Below, in pieces: positions 34,980 to 44,448 of a stretch of DNA of 64,000 nt. The notes under the pieces are model-generated. The model saw only the letters and a program-made list of their open reading frames with translations, ran no database searches and was not told where the DNA came from. This DNA is from an uncultured bacterium (GTDB lineage: Bacteria > Bacillota > Clostridia > Oscillospirales > Oscillospiraceae): NCBI GenBank assembly GCA_947383145.1, contig CANDCH010000008.1:1-64000 (forward strand), read 5' to 3'. How positions within the stretch are numbered: the first letter of the stretch is position 1; the number at the start of each line of letters is the position of its first letter. The position numbers and the translations under genes are program-made.

Positions 34980-36185
34980 ATGAAATACGATTTTACCAGC
35001 GTGATTGAGCGCCGGGGACTGGACGCCCTGGCGGTGGACGAGGTGGGCCGCCCCGGCGGCTGCCCCGCCCCCCGGGCCGGCTTTGACCCCATCCCCATGT
35101 GGGTGGCGGACATGAATTTCGCCACCGTCCCCTCCGTGCCCCAGGCCATGCTGGAGCGGGTCCGGCACCCCCTGTACGGCTACTTTTACCCCCGGGAGGA
35201 GTATTTCCAGGCCATTGTGGACTGGCAGCGGGACCGCAACGGCGTTTCCGGCCTGTCCAAGGAACACATCGGCTATGAGAACGGCGTGCTGGGCGGGGCG
35301 GTGAGCGCCCTGAATGTGTTCTGCTCCAGGGGCGGCAGCGTGCTGCTCCACACGCCCGCCTATGTGGGCTTCACCGGGGCCCTTGCCAACAACGGCTGGC
35401 ACATTGTCCACAGCCCCCTGGTTTTGGACGAAAACGGCGTCTACCGCATGGATTTTGACGACATGGAGCGAAAAATCGTGGACCACAAAATCCATGCCGC
35501 CGTGTTCTGCTCTCCCCACAACCCCTGCGGCCGGGTGTGGGAGCGGTGGGAGCTGGAGCGGGCCATGGCGCTGTTCCAGAAGCACGGCGTGATGGTGGTG
35601 TCCGACGAGATCTGGTCGGACCTGGTGCTGGACGGACACCGGCATGTGCCCACCCAGTCCGTCAGCGAGGACGCCCGCAGGCGCACCGTGGCCCTGTACG
35701 CCCCCTCCAAGACCTTCAACCTGGCGGGGCTGGTGGGGGGCTACCACATCATCTACGACAAAACCCTCCGGGAGCGGGTGGAGAAGGAGTCCTCCCTGTG
35801 CCATTACAATGAGATGAATCTCATGTCCATGTACGCCCTGCTGGGCGCTTACGGCCCCGAGGGCCGGGAGTGGGTGGACGAGCTCCGGCAGGTGCTGACG
35901 GAAAACGTGGAGTACGCCTGCGGGTATATTGCCCGGCGGTTCGCGGGCGTCCGGGTGTCCAAGCCCCAGGGCACCTATATGCTGTTTCTGGACTGCGCCC
36001 GGTGGTGCGAAGCGCACGGAAGGAGTCTGGACCAGCTGCTTCGAGCGGGCTGGGATGTGGGAGTGTATTGGCAGGACGGGCGGCCCTTCCACGGCCCCAG
36101 CCACATCCGGGTGAATCTGGCCCTGCCCCTCTCCCGGGTGGAGGAGGCCTTCCGGCGGCTGGATCAGTTTGTGTTCAACGGGTGA
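34980..36185 (+). CDS. PatB/MalY-type cystathionine beta-lyase (aminotransferase class I fold)
   Basis: The 401-residue PLP enzyme has IPMWVADMNFATVPSV near the N-terminus, FCSPHNPCGRVW, SDEIWSDLVL and the PLP lysine in APSKTFNLAGL, the pattern of the PatB/MalY group. These cleave the C-S bond of cystathionine or cysteine conjugates and so make homocysteine. There is no good ribosome site, and the ATG is only five bases after the pilT stop, so translation is probably coupled. Its product would feed the methionine operon 5 kb upstream. Confidence 0.9.
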   Translation: MKYDFTSVIERRGLDALAVDEVGRPGGCPAPRAGFDPIPMWVADMNFATVPSVPQAMLERVRHPLYGYFYPREEYFQAIVDWQRDRNGVSGLSKEHIGYENGVLGGAVSALNVFCSRGGSVLLHTPAYVGFTGALANNGWHIVHSPLVLDENGVYRMDFDDMERKIVDHKIHAAVFCSPHNPCGRVWERWELERAMALFQKHGVMVVSDEIWSDLVLDGHRHVPTQSVSEDARRRTVALYAPSKTFNLAGLVGGYHIIYDKTLRERVEKESSLCHYNEMNLMSMYALLGAYGPEGREWVDELRQVLTENVEYACGYIARRFAGVRVSKPQGTYMLFLDCARWCEAHGRSLDQLLRAGWDVGVYWQDGRPFHGPSHIRVNLALPLSRVEEAFRRLDQFVFNG

Positions 36186-36194
36186 GCGCCTGTG

Positions 36195-36231
36195 AAAAGG
36201 AGGCCCCGCGCATAGCGCGGGGCCTCCTTTT
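36195..36231. terminator. Bidirectional terminator
   Basis: AAAAGGAGGCCCCGCGC (36195-36211) and its exact complement (36215-36231) form a 17-bp stem with A and T ends. It separates the plus-strand pilT/patB unit from the converging sugar-sensing operon. Confidence 0.93.
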
Positions 36232-36236
36232 GCCCT

Positions 36237-37304
36237 TCACCGGCCGCCTTCGGGTAGAAACTGGTCCAGGTTGGTCCAGTCGATTTTTTGGTAGGGCAGC
36301 CAGACGTAGTGGCCGTCCTGGAGGTCCACCGCCAGGGCGGGGTCCTCCCCCTCCGCCAGAGCCAGGGCCAGATCCAGCATGGCCCGGGCGATGCCCCGGG
36401 CGTCGTTGAGGACGGTGCCGTACAGCTCCCCGGTGGACATGGCCTCCAGCGCCGGGGCGGTGGCGTCCACCCCCACCACCAGCGGACCGGGATTTCCCCA
36501 GGCCCGGATGGCGTCCAGCGCCCCCAGGGCCATGTCGTCGTTGTTGGAAAACACGACCTCGATTTCGGGCCCGAACCAGTCCAGCCACTGGGCCATTTTA
36601 GCGGAGGCCTGCCCCCGGTTCCAGTTGGCGGAGTCGCTGGCCAGCTTTTCCACCTCCACCCCCGCGTCGGTGAGAACCTTCACCGACCACTCGGTGCGCA
36701 GCAGCGTATCCTGGTGGCCCGGCTCCCCCTCCAGCATTACGTATTGGAGCACGCCGTCCCCGCTGCGGTCCAGACCCAGCCGTTCGTCCCGCCAGGCGTC
36801 CAGCACCAGCTCGCCCTGCAGGGCCCCGCCCTCCTCCGCCCGGGCCCCCACATAGTACACCCGCTCCCGGTAGTCGATGTCCTCCGACACCGGCTGGCGG
36901 TTGAAGAAAATGACGGGAACCTCAGACGCCTCCGCCTTGTCGATGAGCACCGCCGCCGCCGTGCGGTCCACGATGTTGACCAGCAGAATGTCGTATCCCC
37001 GGTCCAGAAACCGGTCGATCTGCTCCAGCTGGGTGGTCTGGTTGTTGGCGCCGTCCATCACGGAGATGTTGATCTTCCGGCCCAGCTCCACCTCCGCCTC
37101 CTGGACCATCCGCTCCAGCTCCTGGGTGACGGAGGAGATAAAGGTGTCGTCCTGGGTATACAATGCCACCCCCAGGCGCAGGGTGTCCGTCTCCTGTTCC
37201 CGGGCGGGGGCGCAGCCCGGGGAACACAGCAGCGCCAGGGCCAGCAGCAGCGCCGGTCCCCGCCTAGCCCACCGGGAACAGCAGCTTTTGATATTCCGGT
37301 TCAT
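36237..37304 (-). CDS. Galactose-binding-protein-like sensor or uptake lipoprotein
   Basis: The 355-residue periplasmic-binding-type protein starts at the ATG at 37304 behind GGGGGAGG. It has a signal peptide with an imperfect lipobox (CSPGC, Cys31). It resembles MglB: TLRLGVALYTQDDTFISS, VIFFNRQP, SNNDDMALGALDAIRAWG, VVGVDATAPAL. It is distinct from the mglB at 44449 and lies last in the unit that also encodes the two-component system, overlapping the preceding gene by 41 bases. It may present galactose-like sugars to the histidine kinase (inference). Confidence 0.82.
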   Translation of the reverse strand: MNRNIKSCCSRWARRGPALLLALALLCSPGCAPAREQETDTLRLGVALYTQDDTFISSVTQELERMVQEAEVELGRKINISVMDGANNQTTQLEQIDRFLDRGYDILLVNIVDRTAAAVLIDKAEASEVPVIFFNRQPVSEDIDYRERVYYVGARAEEGGALQGELVLDAWRDERLGLDRSGDGVLQYVMLEGEPGHQDTLLRTEWSVKVLTDAGVEVEKLASDSANWNRGQASAKMAQWLDWFGPEIEVVFSNNDDMALGALDAIRAWGNPGPLVVGVDATAPALEAMSTGELYGTVLNDARGIARAMLDLALALAEGEDPALAVDLQDGHYVWLPYQKIDWTNLDQFLPEGGR

Positions 37305-38214
37305 AGAGTTCCTCCCCCCGCACAATGAAAAACGGCAGCGGTTCCGTATGATAGCTGTCCCCCCGGGCCAGGTTTACCGCCCCCTCCACCGCCAGATAGC
37401 CGGCGGCGAAGTCGCTCCACGCCCCGGCGGCGGAGATGACCCCCTGCTCCAGCCAGGCGGCGGCGTTGGCGGAAACCCCCACGCCGTACAGGGGCACGTC
37501 CAGCCCCAGGCTTTGCTTCAGCGCCGCCGCCTGCTCGGTGAGGGCGGGCTCAAACGCCATTACGGCGGACAGGTCCGGCTGCTTGAGCAGGTCCCGCAGG
37601 GCGTCGGAGGAGGCGGTGAGGCTCACGGTCCGTTCCCGCACCGGCGCTCCGGCCCGCTCCAGGACCGCCCGGGCCCCGTCCACGCGGGCGGCGACGCCGG
37701 TGCTGTCCGGGGAGGCGTTGAGCAGGAGTATGAAGCCTGCCGCGTCCCGCGCCAGCACGGCCTCCGCCAGCGCTCCGCCCAGGGCGGCGTTGTCCGGCGA
37801 GACGGTGAGGGAGGCCCCCTCCAGGGGGGACTCCATGGACACGATGGGGCAGACCGCCTCCTGCTCCGCCAGGGCCCGGGACAGCTCCGGCGGGTCCGCC
37901 GGGACCACCACCAGCGCGTTGGATTGCTGGCCGATTTCCCGGCGGAGCACCGCCAGCTGGTCCGCGCCGTCGTTGGCCTGCGCCAGGGTGAGCACCCGCA
38001 GCTCCGCGCCCAGCTCGCCCGCGGCCTGCTCCATGCCCAGGCGGGCGTTGAGCCACAGGGAGCTGTCGGCCTCCCGCAAAATGACGGAAATCTCCACCAG
38101 AGGGGCGGCGTCCCGGTGGCTGGGAAGCTGGGGCAGCAGCATGGTCACGATCACCGCTCCGCCCAAAAGGATGAGAATGATCAGCTGAATCACGGTGTTT
38201 CGTTTGTGCTTCAC
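37264..38214 (-). CDS. Membrane-anchored periplasmic-binding-type protein
   Basis: The 316-residue protein starts with GTG at 38214, overlapping the histidine kinase stop (GTGA), behind AGGAGGG. An uncleaved N-terminal helix (residues 8-28, TVIQLIILILLGGAVIVTMLL) anchors a sugar-binding-type domain (PLVEISVILREADSSLWLNARLGMEQAAGELG ... LVVVPADPPELSRAL ... IVSMESPLEG). There is no lipobox. Tethered binding proteins next to YesM-type kinases usually act as co-sensors. The ligand is unknown. Confidence 0.8.
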   Translation of the reverse strand: MKHKRNTVIQLIILILLGGAVIVTMLLPQLPSHRDAAPLVEISVILREADSSLWLNARLGMEQAAGELGAELRVLTLAQANDGADQLAVLRREIGQQSNALVVVPADPPELSRALAEQEAVCPIVSMESPLEGASLTVSPDNAALGGALAEAVLARDAAGFILLLNASPDSTGVAARVDGARAVLERAGAPVRERTVSLTASSDALRDLLKQPDLSAVMAFEPALTEQAAALKQSLGLDVPLYGVGVSANAAAWLEQGVISAAGAWSDFAAGYLAVEGAVNLARGDSYHTEPLPFFIVRGEELYEPEYQKLLFPVG

Positions 38215-40028
38215 GGCGCGCCCTCCTGTTGATACCGGCCGGCCTGCTCCAGGTTCAGGGCGGGCAGGCGCAGGCGGATGGTGGTGCCCTCGTCGGGCTC
38301 GCTGAAGATGGTCAGGCCGTAGGGCTCGCCGAAGGTGAGGCGGATGCGCTGGTGGACGTTGCGCACCCCGATGCCGGAGCCGGTGGTGTGCAGCTCCGGC
38401 CGCTGTTCGCTGAGCAGGGTGGCGGCCACCTCGGGACGCATTCCCACCCCGTTGTCGGACACGTCGATGATGAGGTCGTCCCCCTCCCGGCGGGCGTCCA
38501 CCGTGATGAGCCCGTCCTCCTCCGAACCGGTGATGCCGTGGTAGATGGCGTTTTCCAGCAGGGGCTGAATGGTGAGCTTCAGGGTGTACAGCCCCCCGGT
38601 GTCCGGTCCGGCGGAGACGGCGGCGTCGAATTTGTTTTTGTAGCGGATTTGCTGTATGTTCAGATAGTGGCGGGCGTGCTCCAGCTCGTCGGCCAGGGGG
38701 ATGATCCGTTTGCCCCGGCTCAAGGCGATGCGAAACAGCCGGGCCAGGGAGGTGACCATCTGAATGGACTCCTGATACCGCCCGGACTCGGTCATCCAGA
38801 TGACGGAGTCCAGGGTGTTGTATAGAAAATGGGGGTTGATCTGGGACTGGAGCACCTCCAGCTCGCTCCGGCGCTTCTGCGCCTCCTGTTGAATGATGTC
38901 GTCCATCAGGTGGCGCATGGTGGACACCATGGAGGCGATGGACCGGCTCAGCCGCCGCAGCTCGTAGCAGCCGCTCTCCTCGATTTCCACCGCCTCCCGT
39001 CCGGCCTCCAGCTCCTTCACCGCCTGATCCAGCCGCAGGATGGGATCGGAGATGTAGGCGGACACCCGGAAGTTCAGGAAGGCCATCAAAAAGGCGGAGA
39101 ACAGCAGAATGGACACGCCAAACAGCAGCAGGGAGTCGCTCTGCCCCCAAAGCCAGGGGTTGGGGACCACCCCCACCAGCTTCCAGCCGGTGTAGCCCAC
39201 GGTTTTCACCGTCACCTCCCGGCTCTGGCCCTGGAACCGCTCCCGGTGGGAGCCGTCGGAGTAGCCCGCCGCCGCCAGGTTGTTCTCCTCCAGCAGTCCG
39301 GCGTAAATGAGCTGTTGCCTGGGGTGGTAGATGATCTCCCCGTCCCGGTCGATGAGGTAGATATAGCCCCCGTTGGGCTGCTCCACGTTCCGGCACACCT
39401 GGGCGATGCCGGCAAAGCTCATGTCCACCAGAAGGACGCCGCTCTCCGTGCTGCCCGCCCGGGTGAGCTGTACGTGACGGCTGAGGGACACCACCCAGCG
39501 GTAGCGGTCGTCGGGGTCGTCAAACAGCTCCTGGATGTGGGGGGTGGAGAAGTGGAGGTTTTCCATCTTGTCCAGCGCCTGCCGGAACCAGGGGCTCTCG
39601 TTGGGAAAGGCGGAGCGCTTGGCGGAGGACAGGGGGGCCGCCGCCTCCAGCGCGCCGCCCTCGTTGAACACGGCGATGGACACCAGCACGTCCCGATTCT
39701 CCTCGTAGAGCAGGCCCATGTCCTCCGTCATGGAGCGGTGGGTGGCGTCGGTCTTTTTGATGATCCGGTAATACACCGTGTCCGACACCCGCATCATCCG
39801 CCGCAGATAGCTGTCCAGATTCCGGTTCACCTGGGCCAGCACCCGCTGGGTGGACTCCTGTGCCATGGCCTGCATGGAGTCGGAGAAACGCAGCAGCAGG
39901 CTCCCGCCCAGCAGCAGGATGCCCGCCAGCGCCACCGCCGTGAAGGACAGGGACAGCACCAGCTGAATGCTCATGCCGCGGTAGCCCTGGGCCACCCGTC
40001 CGGCCAGACGCTTGAACAGTCCGCGCAT
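38211..40028 (-). CDS. Sensor histidine kinase (LytS/YesM-type)
   Basis: The 605-residue protein has TM1 at about 21-47, a dCache-like extracytoplasmic domain (48-298; YIYLIDRDGEIIYHP), TM2 at about 299-320, HAMP (325-375) and a His_kinase domain with phospho-acceptor His400 in QINPHFLYNTL. The ATPase domain (LLENAIYHGI, VSDNGVGM) ends the protein. It pairs with the AraC-type regulator 12 bases upstream. The adjacent binding-protein genes suggest a sugar signal. Confidence 0.93.
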   Translation of the reverse strand: MRGLFKRLAGRVAQGYRGMSIQLVLSLSFTAVALAGILLLGGSLLLRFSDSMQAMAQESTQRVLAQVNRNLDSYLRRMMRVSDTVYYRIIKKTDATHRSMTEDMGLLYEENRDVLVSIAVFNEGGALEAAAPLSSAKRSAFPNESPWFRQALDKMENLHFSTPHIQELFDDPDDRYRWVVSLSRHVQLTRAGSTESGVLLVDMSFAGIAQVCRNVEQPNGGYIYLIDRDGEIIYHPRQQLIYAGLLEENNLAAAGYSDGSHRERFQGQSREVTVKTVGYTGWKLVGVVPNPWLWGQSDSLLLFGVSILLFSAFLMAFLNFRVSAYISDPILRLDQAVKELEAGREAVEIEESGCYELRRLSRSIASMVSTMRHLMDDIIQQEAQKRRSELEVLQSQINPHFLYNTLDSVIWMTESGRYQESIQMVTSLARLFRIALSRGKRIIPLADELEHARHYLNIQQIRYKNKFDAAVSAGPDTGGLYTLKLTIQPLLENAIYHGITGSEEDGLITVDARREGDDLIIDVSDNGVGMRPEVAATLLSEQRPELHTTGSGIGVRNVHQRIRLTFGEPYGLTIFSEPDEGTTIRLRLPALNLEQAGRYQQEGAP

Positions 40029-40040
40029 TCCGACGCCCCC

Positions 40041-41630
40041 CTAGTCCTGGCGGGCCGCCCGGAACCTGGAGGGAGGCAGGCCGAAGTGGCGCTTGAACAC
40101 GAAGCTGAAATAGTTGGGGTCGGTGTAGCCGGTGCGCTCGGCGATGAGGTAGGTTTTGTCGCCGGTGTCCCGGAGGAGGCGGGCGGCGTGCTCCATGCGC
40201 ACCTCGGTGACGTAGGCGGTGAAGCTCTTCTGGGTCTCCCGCTTGAACAGGGTGGAGAAATAGGTGGGGGACAGGTGGAGCTGTCCGCACAGGGTCTCCA
40301 CGCTGAGGGCGCTGTCGCCGTAGTGAGCGGCGATGAAGCTCTTCGCCTGTTCCACCGTCTTCCAGGCGGAGTCGGTGCGCTGGCGGCTCATGGCCTCCCA
40401 CAGCCGCAGGGCCCGCTCCAGCAGCCAGCCCTCCACCGCGTCCAGGGAGGGAAAGTCGGTGATGGACACCATGCCGGTGAAGTCCGGGCCGAACACCGCC
40501 TCCAGCTCCACGCCGCCGGTCTGGGCCAGCCGGGTGAGGGCGGTGAGCATCTCCAGAAAGAACATATGGCTCTGGGGGAGGGAGAGCCGTGCCTCCCGCA
40601 CCCGGTCCACCTGGCGGCGGATGAGCTGGCCCACCTGCTCCCGGGAGCCCAGCTTGACGGCGGAGGCGAGGGCCCGCTGGTCCGCCTCCTCCAGGGTCAG
40701 GCAGGCGGAGCGGTCGGGCTCCAGGTCGCCGATGTACAGCGCCTGCTCCTCCCCCATGAGCACCCGGTAGTCCGCCGCCGCCGCGGCCCCCTCCATGGAG
40801 CTGTGGAGCAGCTCCGGCCCGGCGCAGGGCCTGCCCACCCCCGCGAACAGGGTCATGCCCAGCAGGGGGACCGCCAGCTTGCACAGCCGGCCCAGCTCCT
40901 CCGTCAGGGCATAGATCTGCTCCTCCCCCTCCAGGCGCACCAGCAGGGCCAGGGCGTCGTTATAGAGCACGGTGCGGGGGGCGCACCCGTCCAGAGAGAA
41001 GCGGGACTGGAAAAAGTCCCGGATGGAGGGCAGCAGCAGCCCGTCCCCGGCGGCGCCGTCCGCCAGCACCAGCGCCGCCGCCCAGCAGCCCTCCGGCAGG
41101 TCGATCTCATACCGGGCCGCCCGCTCCCGCGCCCGGTCCGGGGGAATGGCCCCGTCCAGCAGGCGGGTATAGAACAGCTCCCGCAGCACGGGCAGGCTCT
41201 CCTCGTACCGGCGGCGGAGGGTTTCGATGTCCCGGCGCTCCATGCGCTCCCCGTCCAGCTGCTCCCGCAGGCGGGTGAGCACCCCGGACAGCTCCGGGGC
41301 GTTGATGGGCTTCAAAATATACTCGGACACGTTCATGCCGATGGCCTGCCGGGCGTACTCGAACTCGTCGAAGCCGGAGAACACCACCAGCTTGGCGGCG
41401 GGCAGCAGGGGCTTCAGCCGGCGGCACAGCTCCAGCCCGTCCATGTAGGGCATTTTGATGTCGGTGAGCACCACGTCGGGGCGCAGCTGCTCCGCCAGCT
41501 CCAGGGCGTCCACGCCGTTTTCCGCCGTCCCGGCCAGCGCGAAGCCCAGCTCCGCCCAGCCGATCCTCCGGCGGATGCCCTCCCGGATCTCCTCCTCGTC
41601 GTCCACCAGCAGCACACGGTATTCCTCCAT
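40041..41630 (-). CDS. Response regulator with AraC-type DNA-binding domain (YesN-like)
   Basis: The 529-residue protein starts at the ATG at 41630 behind GGGGAGG. The receiver domain (1-120) carries Asp10 and Asp11 and phospho-acceptor Asp57 in VVLTDIKMPYMDG. A long variable middle region follows. The C-terminal about 100 residues form two AraC helix-turn-helix units (HLSPTYFSTLFKRETQKSF and ERTGYTDPNYFSFVFKRHFG). The likely targets are the mgl operon just upstream and this operon. Confidence 0.93.
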   Translation of the reverse strand: MEEYRVLLVDDEEEIREGIRRRIGWAELGFALAGTAENGVDALELAEQLRPDVVLTDIKMPYMDGLELCRRLKPLLPAAKLVVFSGFDEFEYARQAIGMNVSEYILKPINAPELSGVLTRLREQLDGERMERRDIETLRRRYEESLPVLRELFYTRLLDGAIPPDRARERAARYEIDLPEGCWAAALVLADGAAGDGLLLPSIRDFFQSRFSLDGCAPRTVLYNDALALLVRLEGEEQIYALTEELGRLCKLAVPLLGMTLFAGVGRPCAGPELLHSSMEGAAAAADYRVLMGEEQALYIGDLEPDRSACLTLEEADQRALASAVKLGSREQVGQLIRRQVDRVREARLSLPQSHMFFLEMLTALTRLAQTGGVELEAVFGPDFTGMVSITDFPSLDAVEGWLLERALRLWEAMSRQRTDSAWKTVEQAKSFIAAHYGDSALSVETLCGQLHLSPTYFSTLFKRETQKSFTAYVTEVRMEHAARLLRDTGDKTYLIAERTGYTDPNYFSFVFKRHFGLPPSRFRAARQD

Positions 41631-41701
41631 CGCGGCCCGCCTCCCCCTGATTTGGCCGCTCCCGTTGGAGCGGCCGCCGCCCATGGGCGGCGATATGTGA
41701 T

Positions 41702-41730
41702 ATTGTACCATACGGTTTGGGATTTGAAAA
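41702..41730 (-). promoter_or_regulatory. Promoter of the two-component operon
   Basis: On the minus strand TTTTCA (41730-41725), a 17-base spacer and TGGTACAAT (extended -10, hexamer 41707-41702). It lies between the mglC terminator and the regulator gene, so the sensor genes can be expressed apart from mgl. Confidence 0.6.
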
Positions 41731-41735
41731 CCGCA

Positions 41736-41767
41736 AAATGCCCGCCCGCGGCAGCGGACGGGCATTT
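41736..41767 (-). terminator. Terminator of the mgl operon
   Basis: AAATGCCCG (41736-41744) pairs with CGGGCATTT (41759-41767), extended inward by GC pairs, just after the mglC stop and followed by TTTTG on the minus strand. Confidence 0.75.
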
Positions 41768-41779
41768 GAGGGAAGGAAA

Positions 41780-42838
41780 TTACTTCTTCACCAGGTACTT
41801 GCGCATGTCCAGGGCGCAGGCGAACAGGATGATGCCGCCCTTCAGCGCGTACTGGAGGTTCTGGTCCATGCCCACCAGGGGCAGGGCCACGAAAATCAGC
41901 CGCAGCATGATGACGCCGATGACGATGCCGCTGATCTTGCCGATGCCGCCCACGAAGGACACGCCGCCGATGACGCAGGCGGCGATGGCGTCCAGCTCGT
42001 AGTTGACGCCGGTGTTGGCGGTGTTGGCGGCGATACGGGCGCTCTCCACGAAGCCGGCCCAGCCGTACATGGCCCCCGCCAGGGCGAACACGGCGATGGT
42101 GGTGGCGAACACGTTGACGCCGGACACCCGGGCGGCCTCCTCATTGGCGCCCAGGGCGAACATGTTCTTGCCGAAGGTGGTCTTGTTCCAGACGAACCAC
42201 ATCAGGGCGGTGAGCAGCAGGGCGTAGATCACGTAGTTGGGAATCTTCACCGAGCCGAAGGTGAGCAGAGGCGGATTGCCCACCACGAAGTTGCGGTAGC
42301 CCTCGTCCAGGGCGGAGATGGCCATGCCGCCGTTGTTGCCCATCTGCACGTACAGCAGCAGGATGGTGTACAGGATGAGCTGGGTGGCCAGGGTGACGAT
42401 GAAGGGGTGGAGCTTGAACTTGGCCACGAAGAAGCCGTTGAAGGCCCCGATGGCCGCGCCGATGGCCACCACGATGAGGATGACCAGGGGGATGGGCAGG
42501 GTGCCGATGTTGGGCCACATCTTGTTGGCCGCCGTGGTGGACTGGAGCAGGGAGGCGGACACGCAGGCGGTGATGCCCACGGCGCGGCCCGCGCTCAGGT
42601 CGGTGCCGGTGAGCACGATGCACCCGGCGATGCCCAGGGCCACGGGGAGGTAGGCCGCCGTCAGGGACAGCAGGTTCACCAGGGAGGTGGGGGACAGGAA
42701 GGACGGCTGGGTGATGGCCACATACACCGCCACCACCAGCATGATGATGATCAGCGCGTTGTTGAGCAGGGTGTCGCCCACCTTCTGGGCCGTCAGCCCC
42801 TGGGCCTTTTCGGCCAGCTTTTTGGATTCGTTACTCAT
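41780..42838 (-). CDS. mglC: Galactoside ABC transporter permease
   Basis: The 352-residue protein is a BPD_transp_2 permease of the ribose/galactose type, with nine or ten helices. The conserved block ALGIAGCIVLTGTDLSAGRAVG and the C-terminal GGVSFVGGIGKISGIVIG are diagnostic. It is the last gene of mglB-mglA-mglC. MglC probably forms a homodimer channel with MglA. The start has GAGGAGGAG. Confidence 0.93.
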   Translation of the reverse strand: MSNESKKLAEKAQGLTAQKVGDTLLNNALIIIMLVVAVYVAITQPSFLSPTSLVNLLSLTAAYLPVALGIAGCIVLTGTDLSAGRAVGITACVSASLLQSTTAANKMWPNIGTLPIPLVILIVVAIGAAIGAFNGFFVAKFKLHPFIVTLATQLILYTILLLYVQMGNNGGMAISALDEGYRNFVVGNPPLLTFGSVKIPNYVIYALLLTALMWFVWNKTTFGKNMFALGANEEAARVSGVNVFATTIAVFALAGAMYGWAGFVESARIAANTANTGVNYELDAIAACVIGGVSFVGGIGKISGIVIGVIMLRLIFVALPLVGMDQNLQYALKGGIILFACALDMRKYLVKK

Positions 42839-42853
42839 GGGGACTCCTCCTCT

Positions 42854-44353
42854 TTATACATATTTGGCGGCCAGGGTCAGAATCTCCTCCTGGCTGGTGG
42901 AGGCGGCGTTCACCTCGCCCGCCACCTGGCCGCCGGACATGACGATGATACGGTCGCACACGCCAAGCAGCTCCGGCATCTCCGAAGAGACCATGACCAC
43001 GCCCTTGCCCTCGTTGGCCAGGTCGATGATGAGCTGGTAGATCTCGTATTTCGCGCCCACGTCGATGCCGCGGGTGGGCTCGTCCAGCAGCAGGATCTCC
43101 GGCTTGGTCAGCAGCCACCGGCCGATGATGACCTTTTGCTGGTTGCCGCCGGACAGGGAGCGGATCTGGGTTTTCTGGCTGGGGGTCTTGATGTGCATGG
43201 CCTGGATGGACCAATCGGTGTCCTCCCGCATCTTCTTGTCGCTGAGGACCACGCCGCCCAACAGGTAGCCCTTCAGGTTGGAGATGACGGTGTTCTCCTT
43301 GATGTCCCGGATGCCGAAGATGCCGGTGGCCCGGCGCTCCTCGGTGAGCAGGGCGAAGCCGTTTTTGATGGCCTCCTTGGGAGTCCGGTTCTGGATGGCC
43401 TTCCCGTGGAGGGTGATGGTCCCGCCCTCCCGGGTCATGGCGCCGAACAGGTTCTCCAGCACCTCGGTGCGGCCGGAGCCGTCCAGCCCCGCGATGCCCA
43501 GGATTTCGCCCTTTTTCAGCTGGAAGGTGGCGTCCTTCAGCCGGGTGTACCGGCCCGCCATGTGCTGCACGTCCAGGATGACCTCCCCCGGCTGGTTGGT
43601 CTTGGGGGGGAAGCGGTTGGTGAGCTCCCGGCCCACCATGAGGCGGATGATCTCGTCCATGGTGAGCTCCTTGGCCGGACGGGTGGCCACCCAGGTGCCG
43701 TCCCGCATGATGGTCACGTCGTCGCTGATGCGGAGGATCTCCTCCATTTTGTGGCTGATGTAGATGATGCCGCAGCCCTTGTCCCGCAGCATGTTGATGA
43801 TGCGGAACAGGTGCTCCACCTCGGTTTCGGTGAGGGACGAGGTGGGCTCGTCAAAGACGATGACCTTGGCGTTATAGCTCACGGCCTTGGCGATCTCCAC
43901 CATCTGCCGCTGGGACACGGGCAACTTGGACATGATGGCGTTGGGGTCCACCGTGACCTCCAGCTCCTCAAAAATCTCCCGGGTGCGCTGGTCCATGATG
44001 CGCTCGCTGACGATGAAGCCGCCCACCTTGGGGTAGCGGCCCAGCCACAGGTTGTCCTTCACCGTGCGGGTGAGGGCCTGGTTCAGCTCCTGATGCACCA
44101 TGGCCACGCCGTTCTCCAGCGCCTCCTTGGAGCTTTTGAACTCCACCTCTTTGCCGTCCAGGGTGACGGTTCCGGCGTCCCGGCGGTAGATGCCGAACAG
44201 GCACTTCATCAGGGTGGACTTGCCCGCGCCGTTCTCCCCCATGAGGGCGTGGACGGTGCCGGGCCGGACGGTGAGGTTTACCCCGTCCAGGGCCTTTACG
44301 CCGGGGAATTCCTTGGAAATGCCGCGCATTTCCAGCAGTGCCGGCTGATCCAT
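42854..44353 (-). CDS. mglA: Galactose/methyl galactoside ABC transporter ATP-binding protein
   Basis: The 499-residue protein has two fused ABC domains, as usual for sugar importers of the Rbs/Mgl group. The first has Walker [29 protein letters not shown] and [11 protein letters not shown]. The second has a degenerate Walker A ([11 protein letters not shown]), signature LSGGNQQKV and [12 protein letters not shown]. It lies 15 bases before mglC and 95 bases after mglB. Confidence 0.96.
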   Translation of the reverse strand: MDQPALLEMRGISKEFPGVKALDGVNLTVRPGTVHALMGENGAGKSTLMKCLFGIYRRDAGTVTLDGKEVEFKSSKEALENGVAMVHQELNQALTRTVKDNLWLGRYPKVGGFIVSERIMDQRTREIFEELEVTVDPNAIMSKLPVSQRQMVEIAKAVSYNAKVIVFDEPTSSLTETEVEHLFRIINMLRDKGCGIIYISHKMEEILRISDDVTIMRDGTWVATRPAKELTMDEIIRLMVGRELTNRFPPKTNQPGEVILDVQHMAGRYTRLKDATFQLKKGEILGIAGLDGSGRTEVLENLFGAMTREGGTITLHGKAIQNRTPKEAIKNGFALLTEERRATGIFGIRDIKENTVISNLKGYLLGGVVLSDKKMREDTDWSIQAMHIKTPSQKTQIRSLSGGNQQKVIIGRWLLTKPEILLLDEPTRGIDVGAKYEIYQLIIDLANEGKGVVMVSSEMPELLGVCDRIIVMSGGQVAGEVNAASTSQEEILTLAAKYV

Positions 44354-44375
44354 ACGGTTCCTCCTCTCAATATCA

Positions 44376-44409
44376 ACGAGCGGGGCTGCCCACCGGCAGC
44401 CCCGCTCGT
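44376..44409 (-). terminator. Intercistronic hairpin after mglB
   Basis: ACGAGCGGGGCTGCC (44376-44390) pairs perfectly with 44395-44409 around a 4-base loop. Such stems after the binding-protein gene commonly stabilise its mRNA and reduce read-through, giving more binding protein than transporter. Confidence 0.75.
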
Positions 44410-44448
44410 CTGTGGGTCAGTGTACGGTACGTTGAATCGCTGTGGAGA